This document shows, one piece after another, positions 54,770-63,711 of a DNA stretch of 64,000 bases (position 1 is its first letter; every line of letters begins with the position of its first letter). Source of the DNA: Sorangium aterium (lineage in GTDB: Bacteria; Myxococcota_A; Polyangia; Polyangiales; Polyangiaceae); NCBI RefSeq assembly GCF_028368935.1, contig NZ_JAQNDK010000004.1, forward strand, positions 186,001 to 250,000, read 5' to 3'. The notes under the pieces are model-generated. The model was not told where the DNA came from. It did not search any database and worked only from the letters and a program-made list of their open reading frames with translations. The position numbers and the translations under genes are program-made.

Positions 54770-54988
54770 TCAGCGCACGCCGACGAGGCGCTGCATGAGC
54801 CGCTGGAACTCGGGGACCGAGAGGTCGATGTGCTCGACGACGCGGCCGTAGAGCGTGGCCGTGGGCACGTTGCGGCCGTTGAACTCCTTCTCGAGCTCGG
54901 AGAGCTTCCAGAGGATGATGCGCTCGGCGCGGGTCAGGCCGTCGCGCACGTCCGGGAGCTCGTCGAGAGGGGATCGCCTCGGGGGCAT
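54770..54988 (-). CDS. Small conserved-looking protein of unknown function
   Basis: 72 residues, acidic at the N-terminus (MPPRRSPLDELPDVRDGL) and then helical (TRAERIILWKLSELEKEFN), ending YGRVVEHIDLSVPEFQRLMQRLVG. The composition and codon bias look like a true gene, unlike neighbouring shadows. The pattern suggests a small helical, perhaps winged-helix-like DNA-binding protein. It follows the zinc-ribbon/PH gene by 34 bp on the same strand. No named family recognised. Confidence 0.65.
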   Translation of the reverse strand: MPPRRSPLDELPDVRDGLTRAERIILWKLSELEKEFNGRNVPTATLYGRVVEHIDLSVPEFQRLMQRLVGVR

Positions 54989-55022
54989 GGTCGGGCTCCG
55001 ATCTAGGCTTCGTGGGGCGGGC

Positions 55023-55607
55023 TCACTGCACGACGCCGAGCACGCGCTGCTGGCGCGCGAGCTCCGCCGCGTTCTTGAGCGCCTCGAACAGCTCGCGCGA
55101 CGCCGGCAGCCCCCGGATGACGAGCTCCGGGTCGCTCGCGTCCTTCGTGAACACGCGGATCTCTGCGACGTCGAGCAGCCGCTGCATGAACGTCTGCCGG
55201 AGGTCGATGTCGAGGACCCGCCAGAGCTGCAGGGTCTCGATCCGGCGCGTGAGCAGGCCGGCCTCGTAGTCGATCGTGCGATCGGTGATCTTGTAGCGGA
55301 GGCTCTTGCGCTTCCAGTGCAGGATGCCGAGCCAGATGAGGCCCACCAGCACGAGCGAGAGCACGCCCGCCGCCAGGTAGGACCAGAACCACGCCTTCCA
55401 GCTCGGAGTCCCCTCGAAGAGGACGCGCGCCGCGCCTGGCGCGGGGGCGAGCGCGCCGCCGGCGTGGGCGGGCGCGCTGCCAGCGTGGGCGAGCGGCGCG
55501 GTGGGGGCCGCAGCCACGGGCGCTCGCTCGTCGAGCATGCTGCCGCAGAATCGGCACTTGATCGCGGCGTCCTGGATCTGCTCCGCGCAGAAGGGGCAGG
55601 GCTTCAC
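55023..55607 (-). CDS. Zinc-ribbon and PH (bPH_2) domain membrane protein
   Basis: 194 residues. The N-terminal zinc ribbon has four cysteines: MKPCPFCAEQIQDAAIKCRFCGSML. An Ala/Pro linker follows, then a bacterial PH-like domain (about 65-170). Its first strand (VLFEGTPSWKAWFW) leads into a membrane segment (YLAAGVLSLVLVGLIWLGIL), and SLRYKITDRTIDYEAGLLTRRIETLQLWRVLDID is the usual bPH_2 core. Similar proteins are membrane-associated with unknown roles. It is probably co-transcribed with the small gene downstream. The second hexamer repeat element begins about 80 bp upstream of its start. Confidence 0.85.
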   Translation of the reverse strand: MKPCPFCAEQIQDAAIKCRFCGSMLDERAPVAAAPTAPLAHAGSAPAHAGGALAPAPGAARVLFEGTPSWKAWFWSYLAAGVLSLVLVGLIWLGILHWKRKSLRYKITDRTIDYEAGLLTRRIETLQLWRVLDIDLRQTFMQRLLDVAEIRVFTKDASDPELVIRGLPASRELFEALKNAAELARQQRVLGVVQ

Positions 55608-55689
55608 CCCGACGATTGTAGTCTACATCCCGGGCGTGAGATCCACGGCAACCATCAAGCCTCGCGCCGCGTTCTCCTACATCCGAACA

Positions 55690-55902
<213 letters not shown>

Positions 55903-55908
<6 letters not shown>

Positions 55909-56166
55909 TGCCTCCCGGCCCCCGGCGGCGAGAGCCGCCTTGCCCGCGCGCCCCAGCCTCCGGATCGCGGCCTCCCGCCGCTGCGCCTCGCCCCTGTCGG
56001 CCGCCGCCTCGACGTGGACCACCGCGAGCGGCCCCCGGCCGCGAGTGTACCGCGCCCCGCGCCCCGCCGCGTGCTGCGCCACGCGCGCCTCCACGTCGCG
56101 GGCGATCCCCGTGTAGAACGACCCGTCGCCGCAGCGCAGGATGTAGACGTGCCAGGCCGCGGTCAC
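55903..56166 (-). CDS. GIY-YIG nuclease superfamily protein
   Basis: 87 residues from a GTG start overlapping the upstream stop (GTGA, 56163-56166). HVYILRCGDGSFYTGIARDVEARVAQHAAGRG is the GIY-YIG signature in its short UPF0213/YhbQ-like form, with the conserved Arg in the GIARD(V) stretch; RYTRGRGPLAVVHVE and the basic C-terminus follow. Members are small single-domain nucleases, some active on branched DNA. It is the last gene of a tight minus-strand series, and its stop codon lies inside the hexamer repeat. The C-terminal GREAT is the last sense sequence before the repeat. Confidence 0.88.
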
Positions 56167-58523
56167 TCCTTCGGCCCCTCGTTGTAGCCGCGCGGCCGGT
56201 ACTTCGGGTCCACTCCGCCGTGCGTCGCGCCGTTGTCGAGCGTGTCGATCGCGAGGTACGCGAGCCACGTCCCGGGGTGCTCCTCCGCGAGCCGCCGGAG
56301 CTCCGCGTCGTGCGCCGTGAGCCGCTGCTCGTCGTGCAGGCACTGCAGCGCGAGCGCGATCAGGCTCAGCTCGTTCGGGCCGAGCTCCATGCCGCGCTGG
56401 TAATGCGGGAAGGCCTCGTCGGGGCGGTGCATCCGGCAGAGCGTGTCGCCCGTGTACACGTGCGCCATCGGCCACGTCGGGGCGAGATCCATCGCGATCT
56501 TGCTCTCGGAGAGGCGGGTCTCCAGGTCGCCGCGGGCGCCCTTCATCACCGAGTAGTTGAGGTGCGCCTTGGCGCTGTTCGGGACCGCCTCCTTCGTCGC
56601 CGCCCAGAAATCGAGGTCGTTGCGGTAGTCCATCGCGTGCCGGTAGGCCTGCGCGCACTGGAAGCCGAAGAAGAGCACGAACAGCGCCGGCGTCACCCAC
56701 GCCCTCCACGACCAGCGCGCGCGCGGCGTGAGGGTCGAGCCCGCGAGCGCCTCGTGGAGCCACGAGAAGGCGACGGCGAGGACGAGCGACGAGCCGATGG
56801 CCGGGAAGTACCAGAAGCGCTCGGCGCGCACCGTCGGCAGGACGACCGGGATGTTCGAGTGGGGGAAGTAGCTGACCACGACCCAGGTCAGCCCGATCGC
56901 CGCGATGCACAGCCCCGCGTAGCCGCGGCGCAGCGGCACCCAGGCGCTCCGGTCCGCCGTCGCAGGGCAGGGCAGGGGGCGCGCGCCCTCGACAAGCAGC
57001 CCGAGCCCGAGGAGGAACGCGGGCAGGAACGGCAGCGGCCAGAGCACGAGCGGCAGCGCCCGGAGCAGCGGCACGCGCCCCGCCGGGCGGAGCACGTGCC
57101 AGTCGTACGCGGCGAGCGCCGCCGCCGCGATCGCGAGGAGCGCCCCCGCGAGGAGCAGCGGCCACCTCCGCGACGTCGCCTGGCCGCCGTCGACGAGGAA
57201 GGCGGCGCGCACCGAGCGCCGCTCGCGCCGCTCCAGGTGCTCGCGGCGGAGGGCCGCGATCCAGAGCGCGAGCGAGCCGAGCGGGGGCAGCACCATCATC
57301 GCTGCGCCGGCGACGCTGCCGAAGAAGACGAGCCTGTCCGGCACCGGCTCCTGCGGGTACGAGTAGTCGCCGCTCAGCGTCCACGGGAACACGATCTGGG
57401 TGAGGCCCCGCCAGTAGACGCGCAGCGCGCCGGCGATCCTGTGCGGCATGTCCGCGGCGCCGAGCGGGTTGTTGAGCGGATCGCGCGGCAGGGGCGCCTG
57501 GTGGAACCAGACGAGCGCCTCGTGGAGCGCGCGCTTCACGAGCGGCGCGCCCTCGGGGAGCGGCGCGGCGAGCTCGGCCGGCATGGGCGCGGGGAACCAG
57601 CGCCGCCGGAGCTCGACGTAGAGCACGAACGCCGCGCCCGCGGCGAGCAGCGCGAGCAGCGCCCGGACGAACCGCGCCGGCCGCGTGGGGTGGGTGAGCG
57701 GCGCGGCGATCAGCGCGGCGAACGGGACGAGCGGCACGCAGACGAGCGCGCTCTCCTTGGAGAAGAGGCCGAAGAGCACGGCCGCGAACACGCCGAACGG
57801 CATCGCCCACGCGGGCAGCGCGAGGGCGGCGAGGGCGGCGATCGCCCCCATGCCCCCGAGCACGTCGGCGATGCCCACGATGCCGCTCACCGCCTCGGTG
57901 AGCACCGCGCAGCCGACGAAGAGGAGCCCGGTGAGGTAGGCGAGCCCGCGCCGCCGCGTCAGCCAGAACGTGACGCACGTGAGCAGCGCGCCGTTCACGG
58001 CGTGGAAGAGGACGTTGTAGAAGTGGTGGAAGAACGGCTGCTTCGTGACAGCCCAGATCGTGCGCCAGAGGAAGTTCGGCAGCGGGCGGTAGGAGCCGAC
58101 GCTCCGGTCGGGCGGCAGCCCCCAGAAATCGCGGTGGATCGCGTCGAGGAAGCCGATCCCGCCCTTCGCGTTCACGTACGGGTTGGCGAGGAGCGCCTCC
58201 TGCTCGTCGAAGATGTAGTTCGTCGACGGGGCGCGCGTGAAGAGGATGACGGCGATCAGCGCGAGCGGCGCGATCGCGGACAGGAAGGTCGGGTCGAGCG
58301 CGAGGAAGTAGTCGCGCACGCGCCGCGCGGCGTCCCCGAGGAAGGACGGCTCGGCGGGCGGCCCTGCGGACGGCGGCATCCCGGAGGAGGGCGGCGGCCC
58401 TGCCGACGGCGGCATCCCGGAGGACGGCGGCCCGTAAGGCGTCGTCGTGTCGTCGTCGAGCGCGTCGGGCATGAGCTCCGGCACGTCGTGCTCGGCGGAA
58501 GGGGACGGGGGCGGATAGGTCAC
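56163..58523 (-). CDS. Polytopic membrane protein with C-terminal TPRs (TMTC/PMT-like)
   Basis: 786 residues from a GTG start at 58523 (GAGGG about 8 bp upstream); ATG 58470 would remove the first 18 residues. A Pro/Ser-rich cytoplasmic segment with repeats of SSGMPPSAGPP covers residues to about 60. About ten membrane segments follow, with an acidic early loop, TNYIFDEQEALLANPYV, and KESALVCVPLVPF, as in GT-C glycosyltransferases of the PMT/TMTC type. The C-terminal 150 residues contain TPR-like helices (AHVYTGDTLCRMHRPDEAFPHYQRG). A protein O-mannosyl-type transferase is likely but unproven. It starts 11 bp after the SDR gene. Confidence 0.8.
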   Translation of the reverse strand: MTYPPPSPSAEHDVPELMPDALDDDTTTPYGPPSSGMPPSAGPPPSSGMPPSAGPPAEPSFLGDAARRVRDYFLALDPTFLSAIAPLALIAVILFTRAPSTNYIFDEQEALLANPYVNAKGGIGFLDAIHRDFWGLPPDRSVGSYRPLPNFLWRTIWAVTKQPFFHHFYNVLFHAVNGALLTCVTFWLTRRRGLAYLTGLLFVGCAVLTEAVSGIVGIADVLGGMGAIAALAALALPAWAMPFGVFAAVLFGLFSKESALVCVPLVPFAALIAAPLTHPTRPARFVRALLALLAAGAAFVLYVELRRRWFPAPMPAELAAPLPEGAPLVKRALHEALVWFHQAPLPRDPLNNPLGAADMPHRIAGALRVYWRGLTQIVFPWTLSGDYSYPQEPVPDRLVFFGSVAGAAMMVLPPLGSLALWIAALRREHLERRERRSVRAAFLVDGGQATSRRWPLLLAGALLAIAAAALAAYDWHVLRPAGRVPLLRALPLVLWPLPFLPAFLLGLGLLVEGARPLPCPATADRSAWVPLRRGYAGLCIAAIGLTWVVVSYFPHSNIPVVLPTVRAERFWYFPAIGSSLVLAVAFSWLHEALAGSTLTPRARWSWRAWVTPALFVLFFGFQCAQAYRHAMDYRNDLDFWAATKEAVPNSAKAHLNYSVMKGARGDLETRLSESKIAMDLAPTWPMAHVYTGDTLCRMHRPDEAFPHYQRGMELGPNELSLIALALQCLHDEQRLTAHDAELRRLAEEHPGTWLAYLAIDTLDNGATHGGVDPKYRPRGYNEGPKE

Positions 58524-58534
58524 GCCGCGCCCTC

Positions 58535-59383
58535 TCAGCCCTTCGCGTCCGGTGGAGCGCTCGGCGCGCCGTCCGGCTCGGGGACGGACCAGATGTCGCC
58601 CCAGAGCGGCTGCCCGCCGTCGATGCCGTAGACCGCGCCCGTGATGAAGTCGTTCTGGTCGCTGGCGAGGAAGACGATGAGCCGCGAGACCTCCTCGGGG
58701 GCGGCGAGGCGCTTGAGCGGGGTGGCGCGCCGCGCGAGCTCGAGCAGCTCGTCGCCGTACTGCGACGTGCCGCTCGACCGGATGTTGCTGCCGGGCGCGA
58801 CTGCGTTGACGCGGATCCCGAGCGCCGCCCACTCGACGGCGAGCGAGCGGGTCAGGTTCTCCACGCCGGCGCGCGCGGCGCCCGTGTGCGCCATGCCCGG
58901 GAAGCCGCGGCTCACCGACGCGGTGACGTTCACGATCCGGCCGCGGCGCGCCGGGAGCATCGCGCGCCTCGCGACCTCGCGCGTCATGTAGAAGGTGCCG
59001 TTCAGGTTGTTGCGCACGACCGCCTCCCAGCCCTTCGGCGTCATGTCCATGGCCGGACTCGGGAACTGGCCGCCGGCATTGTTCACGAGGACGTCGACGC
59101 GGCCGAATTTCCCGAGGACCTGGCCCACGAAGGCGGCGATCTGCTCCGGCTCGCGGATATCGCACGGCGCGGCGAGCACGTCGTCGCCGGAGACGCCGTC
59201 GCCCGCGAGCGTCTTCGCCGCGGCCTCGAGCTTGTCGGCCCGGCGGCCGCAGAGGGCGACCTTCGCGCCGAGGTAAGCGAGCTCACGCGCGCACGCGAGG
59301 CCGATGCCGCTGCCCCCGCCGGTGACGATCGCTACCTGGTGTCCGAAGAGTCCTGGGGCGAAGATCGAGCGCACCTGGGTCAC
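58535..59383 (-). CDS. SDR family reductase, PECR-like (trans-2-enoyl-CoA reductase type)
   Basis: 282 residues from a GTG start. The Rossmann fold begins AIVTGGGSGIGLACARELA; NAGGQFPSPAMDM and NNLNGTFYMTREVARR follow. The usual YxxxK site is replaced by GMAHTGAARAGVENLTRSLAVEW, the same replacement seen in peroxisomal trans-2-enoyl-CoA reductase (PECR), where NAGGQF is also shared. So it probably reduces or isomerises an enoyl-CoA with NADPH. C-terminal GxxxPEEVSRLIVFLAS is typical of SDRs. It precedes the membrane-protein gene by 11 bp and follows the LytTR gene by 134 bp. Confidence 0.87.
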   Translation of the reverse strand: MTQVRSIFAPGLFGHQVAIVTGGGSGIGLACARELAYLGAKVALCGRRADKLEAAAKTLAGDGVSGDDVLAAPCDIREPEQIAAFVGQVLGKFGRVDVLVNNAGGQFPSPAMDMTPKGWEAVVRNNLNGTFYMTREVARRAMLPARRGRIVNVTASVSRGFPGMAHTGAARAGVENLTRSLAVEWAALGIRVNAVAPGSNIRSSGTSQYGDELLELARRATPLKRLAAPEEVSRLIVFLASDQNDFITGAVYGIDGGQPLWGDIWSVPEPDGAPSAPPDAKG

Positions 59384-59517
59384 GCCCCGCGTTTACAACG
59401 GCTCAGCGGGCGCCGCCACACGCCGGGCGATCCGGGGTGGCTCCGGCGTCCCAGGCAGAAAGGCCCCGGCGTTCGAGGGCGGTCGGCACCGGGTCGTACC
59501 CTGGCAGGCCGCGGTGC

Positions 59518-60333
59518 TCACGCATCTCCGCGCCGCCTCGATCGCGTGGGCTCGTTTCCTCGGCGCAATCCAGCGGTGTTTGCGAGCAGCGAGTCGAGCA
59601 CCTGTTGCGCGCGCTCACGCGCGACCGGCACGTGGACACCGCGACCGTGCGCCGCGAGACCGTCGCCCACCCAGACGCGGGTCTCGCCCTCTCGCGTGAG
59701 CTCTTTGACGTGCGCCACGTTGATCAGCCAGTTGCGATGCACACGCACGAAGGACCGCCCGAAGGACGACTCGATCGCCGCCAGCGAGAGGTCGATGTCG
59801 AAGACGCCGTGGGAGGTGTGCACCTGCGTCAAGCGCTCCGCGGCCTCGAACGCCCAGACCTCGTCTCGGTCGAACAGCACGAGACCCTTGTTTCGCCGCG
59901 CGGCGATCCGCAGCGGACCCGCGCGCTCCGGCCGCGGGTCACGCGCCCGCAGCCTCTTCAGACACTGCTCGACACGCTGCTCGGTGAAGGGCTTCAGGAG
60001 GTAGTCGGAGACGCCGAGATCGTAGGCTTCGAGCGCATGCGTGTGGAACGCGGTCGCGAGCACGAGCAGCGGAGCGCCCTGCAGCGCCGCGAGCTCGCGC
60101 GCGATGTCGAGCCCCTCGTTGCGACCGCCGGAGAGGCGCACGTCGAGGAACACCACATCGAACGCGCGGCGCCCCTCTCCGAGGAGGATCTCCCGTGCTT
60201 CTCCCGCGGACGATACGGCGCCGGCGACCTGCGCGAGGTTCGAGCCATCGAGGAGCTCGACGAGGTAGTCGCGCGCTGCCCACTCGTCCTCGACGACGAG
60301 CGTGCGCAGCTTCGCGTCGCTCTCCGTGCTCAC
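59518..60333 (-). CDS. LytTR-type response regulator
   Basis: 271 residues from a GTG start that overlaps the kinase's stop (GTGA, 60330-60333). The receiver domain has acidic TLVVEDEWAARDYL, phospho-Asp in VVFLDVRLSGG (about residue 58), a Thr-containing VLATAFHTHALEAY and the Lys of YLLKPFTEQRVEQCL. The LytTR DNA-binding domain follows (KGLVLFDRDEVWAFEAAERLTQVHTS, FVRVHRNWLINVAHVKEL). It forms a two-component system with the adjacent LytS-like kinase. Typical sites are pairs of imperfect 9-bp direct repeats; I did not identify one. Confidence 0.93.
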   Translation of the reverse strand: MSTESDAKLRTLVVEDEWAARDYLVELLDGSNLAQVAGAVSSAGEAREILLGEGRRAFDVVFLDVRLSGGRNEGLDIARELAALQGAPLLVLATAFHTHALEAYDLGVSDYLLKPFTEQRVEQCLKRLRARDPRPERAGPLRIAARRNKGLVLFDRDEVWAFEAAERLTQVHTSHGVFDIDLSLAAIESSFGRSFVRVHRNWLINVAHVKELTREGETRVWVGDGLAAHGRGVHVPVARERAQQVLDSLLANTAGLRRGNEPTRSRRRGDA

Positions 60334-61436
60334 GCCGTTGCTCCTCGAGTCATCAGCACCTCGACGACTGCAGCGGTTCCTTCGCTGGACGACGAGAGGC
60401 GCAGCGCTGATCCAGGGCACCTCAGCTCGAGTCGTCGACGCACGGTGTGGAGGCCGAGCGCGCCAGAGCGCGGCTCGTTCGCCGGGAGACCGGGCCCGTT
60501 GTCCGTCACGGTGCATACGAGCTTCGATGAAGCGCCAGCCTCATGGAGCGCCGCCCGCACGGTCACCCGTCCGCCGCCCGCGCGACACAGCGCGCCGTGC
60601 TGGACCGCGTTCTCCACCAGGGGTTGCAGCAAGAGCCGCGGCAGCAGCACGCCGCCGACGTCGGCCGGAATGTCCCAGTCGAAGCGCAGGGCGTCACGGT
60701 GGCGTGACTCGAGGAGCTCCGCATAGCGCCTGAGCCACGTGATCTCCTGGTCGAGCGGCTGCATCTCGTCCTCCCCTTGCAGCGAGCCCCGGAGCAGGTC
60801 TCCGAGTGACCCGATCAAGCGCCGCGCCTCGCGCGGATCCTGCACCACGAGCCCCGCGATGGTGTTGAGCGTGTTGAGGAGGAAGTGCGGCTCGAGCTGT
60901 GAGCGCAAGCGCGCGAGCTCCGCCGAGACCCGGAGTTGCTCCGCCTCGAGGCGGAGCTTCTCCGTCTCGAGCGCGCGGCGCTGGGCTCGTTCGGTCACGT
61001 GCGGGGACACGAAGACGAGCCCCCAGACGCCGGCGAGCACGAGGCCCATCATGGCGCCGAAGCCCGCGACGAGCGGCGGGGAGAGCGGCCCCTTCTCGTC
61101 GAGCTCGAAGCCGAGGAGCCCCTCGAAGACGAGCACGAACGCGAGCGCGAACAGGGCCCCGACGACGACCGCCCCGAGGAGGCTCACGACGAGCAACCTC
61201 GTCGGGCTCAAACCGCGCTCGACGCCGCGCTCGAAGGCGACGGCGAGGGCGAGCAGCACCACCGGCGCCGCGACCAGCCAGAGCGAGAAGCTGATGACGA
61301 TGCTCACGAGGTCCTCTCCGCCGCCGAGATCAGGGGCGGTCTGGAGCACCCCGACGCCGATGGCCGAGGCCATGCCGAGGAGCCAGCGTCGTCGGGTGTG
61401 GAGCGTCAGCGGCGCACCCGAAGCAGAGCCTTCCAT
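60330..61436 (-). CDS. LytS/YehU-type sensor histidine kinase
   Basis: 368 residues. Four or more membrane segments (WLLGMASAIGVGVLQTAP, VAAPVVLLALAVAFERGV, LFALAFVLVFEGLLG, FGAMMGLVLAGVWGLVFVS) precede a coiled linker. The HisKA_7-type site is LRSQLEPHFLLNTLNTIAGLV (His near residue 200). The ATPase domain has LLLQPLVENAVQHGA and TVTDNGPGL...GALGLHTVRRRLEL. These are the hallmarks of the LytS family. It overlaps the response regulator by 4 bp. The unit reads from an upstream region of about 220 bp shared with the divergent di-haem lipoprotein gene. Confidence 0.92.
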   Translation of the reverse strand: MEGSASGAPLTLHTRRRWLLGMASAIGVGVLQTAPDLGGGEDLVSIVISFSLWLVAAPVVLLALAVAFERGVERGLSPTRLLVVSLLGAVVVGALFALAFVLVFEGLLGFELDEKGPLSPPLVAGFGAMMGLVLAGVWGLVFVSPHVTERAQRRALETEKLRLEAEQLRVSAELARLRSQLEPHFLLNTLNTIAGLVVQDPREARRLIGSLGDLLRGSLQGEDEMQPLDQEITWLRRYAELLESRHRDALRFDWDIPADVGGVLLPRLLLQPLVENAVQHGALCRAGGGRVTVRAALHEAGASSKLVCTVTDNGPGLPANEPRSGALGLHTVRRRLELRCPGSALRLSSSSEGTAAVVEVLMTRGATA

Positions 61437-61660
61437 GAAGGAAAGCTACCATTCGGGGACATGGTCTACAACGTTCGCCGCTCGCGCGACGACGGGAAGA
61501 AGAACCGCAATCGAGCGCTCACCGGCTCGTGCGCGCGGAGCGACGGCTCGTCGGAACCAACACCCGGCTCGTCGGAAGTGTACGGCAGAGCCGCGCGCCA
61601 GATGGGAGAGCTGAGAAACCTAGCCAGCTCATCAATCCCACTCGCTCAGACGGACGAACC

Positions 61661-63130
61661 ATGACCCAACACACATTCCGCAGAGAGCGCGAGCCGTCCG
61701 GCGGCTCGCGTCCAGGCCGGCTCGTGACCCGCCCTTGGTGCTGGGCCGCAGTCGTGCTGATGGCGACGAGCGCCTGTGGCACGAGCAGCACGAGCAGAGA
61801 GGACCTCACGGGAGAGCAGCTCTTCAGCACGCCCTTCCCGCGATCCAACGGCCGCTCGTGCGCCACATGCCACGTACCGGAGGACAACTTCACGCTCACA
61901 CCCGCCCACGTGGCGCGGCTGCTGGAGACGAACCCGGACGACCCGCTGTTCAGCGCGATCGACGCCGACGACCCCACGGCCGAAGAGCTCACGTTCGAAC
62001 ACCTGAAAAAGGGACTCGTGCGCGTGTGGCTCACGTTGCCCGACAACGTGGACCTGATAGACGATGATGGCGACGTGATCACCCCCAGCGATCGCAAGCT
62101 CTTCGTGTGGCGGGGGGTGCCCTCCATCGCTGACTCCGCGTTGACTGCGCCTTTCCAACTGGATGGACGCGTGGAGACGCTCGAAGATCAAGCCCAGGGA
62201 GCCATCACCGGGCACAGCGAGAGCGGTAAAGCTCCCCGGGGCGGGCTCGAGCGCATCGCCGCGTTCGAGCGCGATGTCTTCTCCTCGGACCGGGCGCGCA
62301 GCGTCGCGGAGTATCTCGCCGGCGGCGGCGACCCGGAGAGCGCGCCCGACGTGGAGGACGGGCTCGAGCTCACTCCGACGGAGGAGCGGGGACGAGAGGT
62401 TTACAATGCCATATGCGCGGCATGCCATGGGGGCGGCAACCGGGCGACCATCGTGGATCGAGAGATTCACGATCTGGCCTTCCCGGCCATCAAGCCCGAC
62501 GGAACCGTGCTTTATGAAGTGCCAGCTACAGATCCTCCGACCCCGGTGCTCGTCGCTCAACCCAGGAACGAATTTCTGAACATTGGGTCAGCATACGAAA
62601 CATTCATGGGTCAGCTGGACCCTGATTCGCATGTCTTTACAAGGGATGTGAGCTTTCCACGTTACCGGTATCGCTTCTACACGGACGATTCTCGAAGAGA
62701 GATCGCCGCGGACCTGCCTCCGGCTCCCCCGCCGGGCTTCGATGACGACCTGGACGGCGATGGCGGCCCCGCGGGCTTCAATGACGATCTGGACAGCGAC
62801 GGCAACCCCGTCGCGGGGCCGAACTTCGGGCTACAACTCTTTTCTGCCGATCCGGGTCGATCCATGATCACCGGAAGCCCCAACGACTTTGAGGCGTTCG
62901 ACGTACCGACACTGCGTGGAATAGGGAGAACGGCCCCCTACTTCCACAGCAATGCCGCGGACACCCTGGAAAGGGTTGTTGACGTCTACAGCGACCACCT
63001 GCTCTCCAGATTCCCATCTCTCACGCTACCTGGGGAGAAGGAGCCGGACGATGATGGTGATATCGGCCCTCCCGAGGCCATGACCGCCGATCAGAAGAGC
63101 GACCTGGTGGCCTTTCTGAAGCGGCTGTAA
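61661..63130 (+). CDS. Di-haem cytochrome c peroxidase-like lipoprotein
   Basis: 489 residues from ATG 61661; the open frame upstream has no signal peptide. The signal ends MATSACG (lipobox). Two CxxCH haem-binding motifs are present: SCATCHVPEDNFTLTP (about residue 68) and ICAACHGGGNR (about residue 250). The FDVPTLRGIGRTAPYFHSN block near residue 415 is typical of MauG/CcpA-type di-haem proteins. An Asp-rich Ca-binding-like insert (DDDLDGDGGPAGFNDDLDSDG) lies near residue 370. It probably reduces peroxide or oxidises a partner at the outer membrane. A terminator hairpin follows 28 bp later. Confidence 0.87.
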   Translation: MTQHTFRREREPSGGSRPGRLVTRPWCWAAVVLMATSACGTSSTSREDLTGEQLFSTPFPRSNGRSCATCHVPEDNFTLTPAHVARLLETNPDDPLFSAIDADDPTAEELTFEHLKKGLVRVWLTLPDNVDLIDDDGDVITPSDRKLFVWRGVPSIADSALTAPFQLDGRVETLEDQAQGAITGHSESGKAPRGGLERIAAFERDVFSSDRARSVAEYLAGGGDPESAPDVEDGLELTPTEERGREVYNAICAACHGGGNRATIVDREIHDLAFPAIKPDGTVLYEVPATDPPTPVLVAQPRNEFLNIGSAYETFMGQLDPDSHVFTRDVSFPRYRYRFYTDDSRREIAADLPPAPPPGFDDDLDGDGGPAGFNDDLDSDGNPVAGPNFGLQLFSADPGRSMITGSPNDFEAFDVPTLRGIGRTAPYFHSNAADTLERVVDVYSDHLLSRFPSLTLPGEKEPDDDGDIGPPEAMTADQKSDLVAFLKRL

Positions 63131-63158
63131 GAGCGAGCCGACGCGAGCGGATCGTCAG

Positions 63159-63178
63159 ACTGGCCGGATCCAGCCAGT
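63159..63178 (+). terminator. Candidate terminator after the di-haem gene
   Basis: ACTGGC-CGGATCCA-GCCAGT forms a 6-bp stem with an 8-nt loop and is followed by TTT. It lies 28 bp after the stop, just before the convergent gene's end. The stem is short, so strength is uncertain. Confidence 0.5.
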
Positions 63179-63183
63179 TTCAG

Positions 63184-63711
63184 TCAAAACCGGCCACCGC
63201 CACCCGCCGACTGGCCGCCGCCACCCGCCGACTGGCCGCCGCCACCCTCCGACTGGCCGCCGCCACCCTCCGACTGGCCGCCGCCACCCTCCGACTGGCC
63301 GCCGCCACCCTCCGACTGGCCGCCGCCACCCTCCGACTGGCCACCACCGCCCTCCAACCGACCACCAGTGCCTTCCGACGGGCCACCACGGCCGCCACCA
63401 CCGCCCGCGATGTGGCAGCGAGCGGGCACTTTCGTGGAGATCACCTCATAGCAGCACGCGCCATCTCGCTGCTTCGCGTCGCTCTCTACCGACAGGATCA
63501 AGTCAGAGCAACGTTCCTTGATCAGGTTGAGCTCCTCCCGCGCCTGGTCGCGGTCCAGGCACGCCCCGAGCTCCTCGGGCCACTCGAAGCAGCGGATGTC
63601 GTTCCCGGCGCAGCCCGGCGCCGCGATGAGGGGCGCGGCTGCGGTTGACGGACCGGCGCTCAGCAGGAGACCGGCAAGGAGCGTTCGTCGAAAGGATCGG
63701 TCGAGCAGCAT
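63184..63711 (-). CDS. Exported cysteine-containing protein with GGGGQSE tail
   Basis: 175 residues from ATG 63711; the signal segment is LLAGLLLSAGPSTAAAP and cleavage near AAA is likely. The mature N-terminal part (about 30-105) has six cysteines (PGCAGNDIRC, GACLDRDQ, ERCSDLIL, GACCYEV). The last 70 residues are about eight copies of GGGGQS(E/A), a flexible repeat ending GGGGRF. No family recognised. The Cys block could be a small disulfide-bonded domain and the tail a linker or adhesive segment. It converges with the di-haem gene. Confidence 0.7.
   Translation of the reverse strand: MLLDRSFRRTLLAGLLLSAGPSTAAAPLIAAPGCAGNDIRCFEWPEELGACLDRDQAREELNLIKERCSDLILSVESDAKQRDGACCYEVISTKVPARCHIAGGGGGRGGPSEGTGGRLEGGGGQSEGGGGQSEGGGGQSEGGGGQSEGGGGQSEGGGGQSAGGGGQSAGGGGRF
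63191..63360. repeat. Tandem 21-bp repeat coding GGGGQS(E/A)
   Basis: About eight copies of CCGCCGCCACC(C/T)(G/T)CCGACTGG. Central copies are identical, edge copies (63191-63230 and near 63350) have diverged. The unit length keeps the reading frame, so copy number may vary between strains. Confidence 0.92.
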
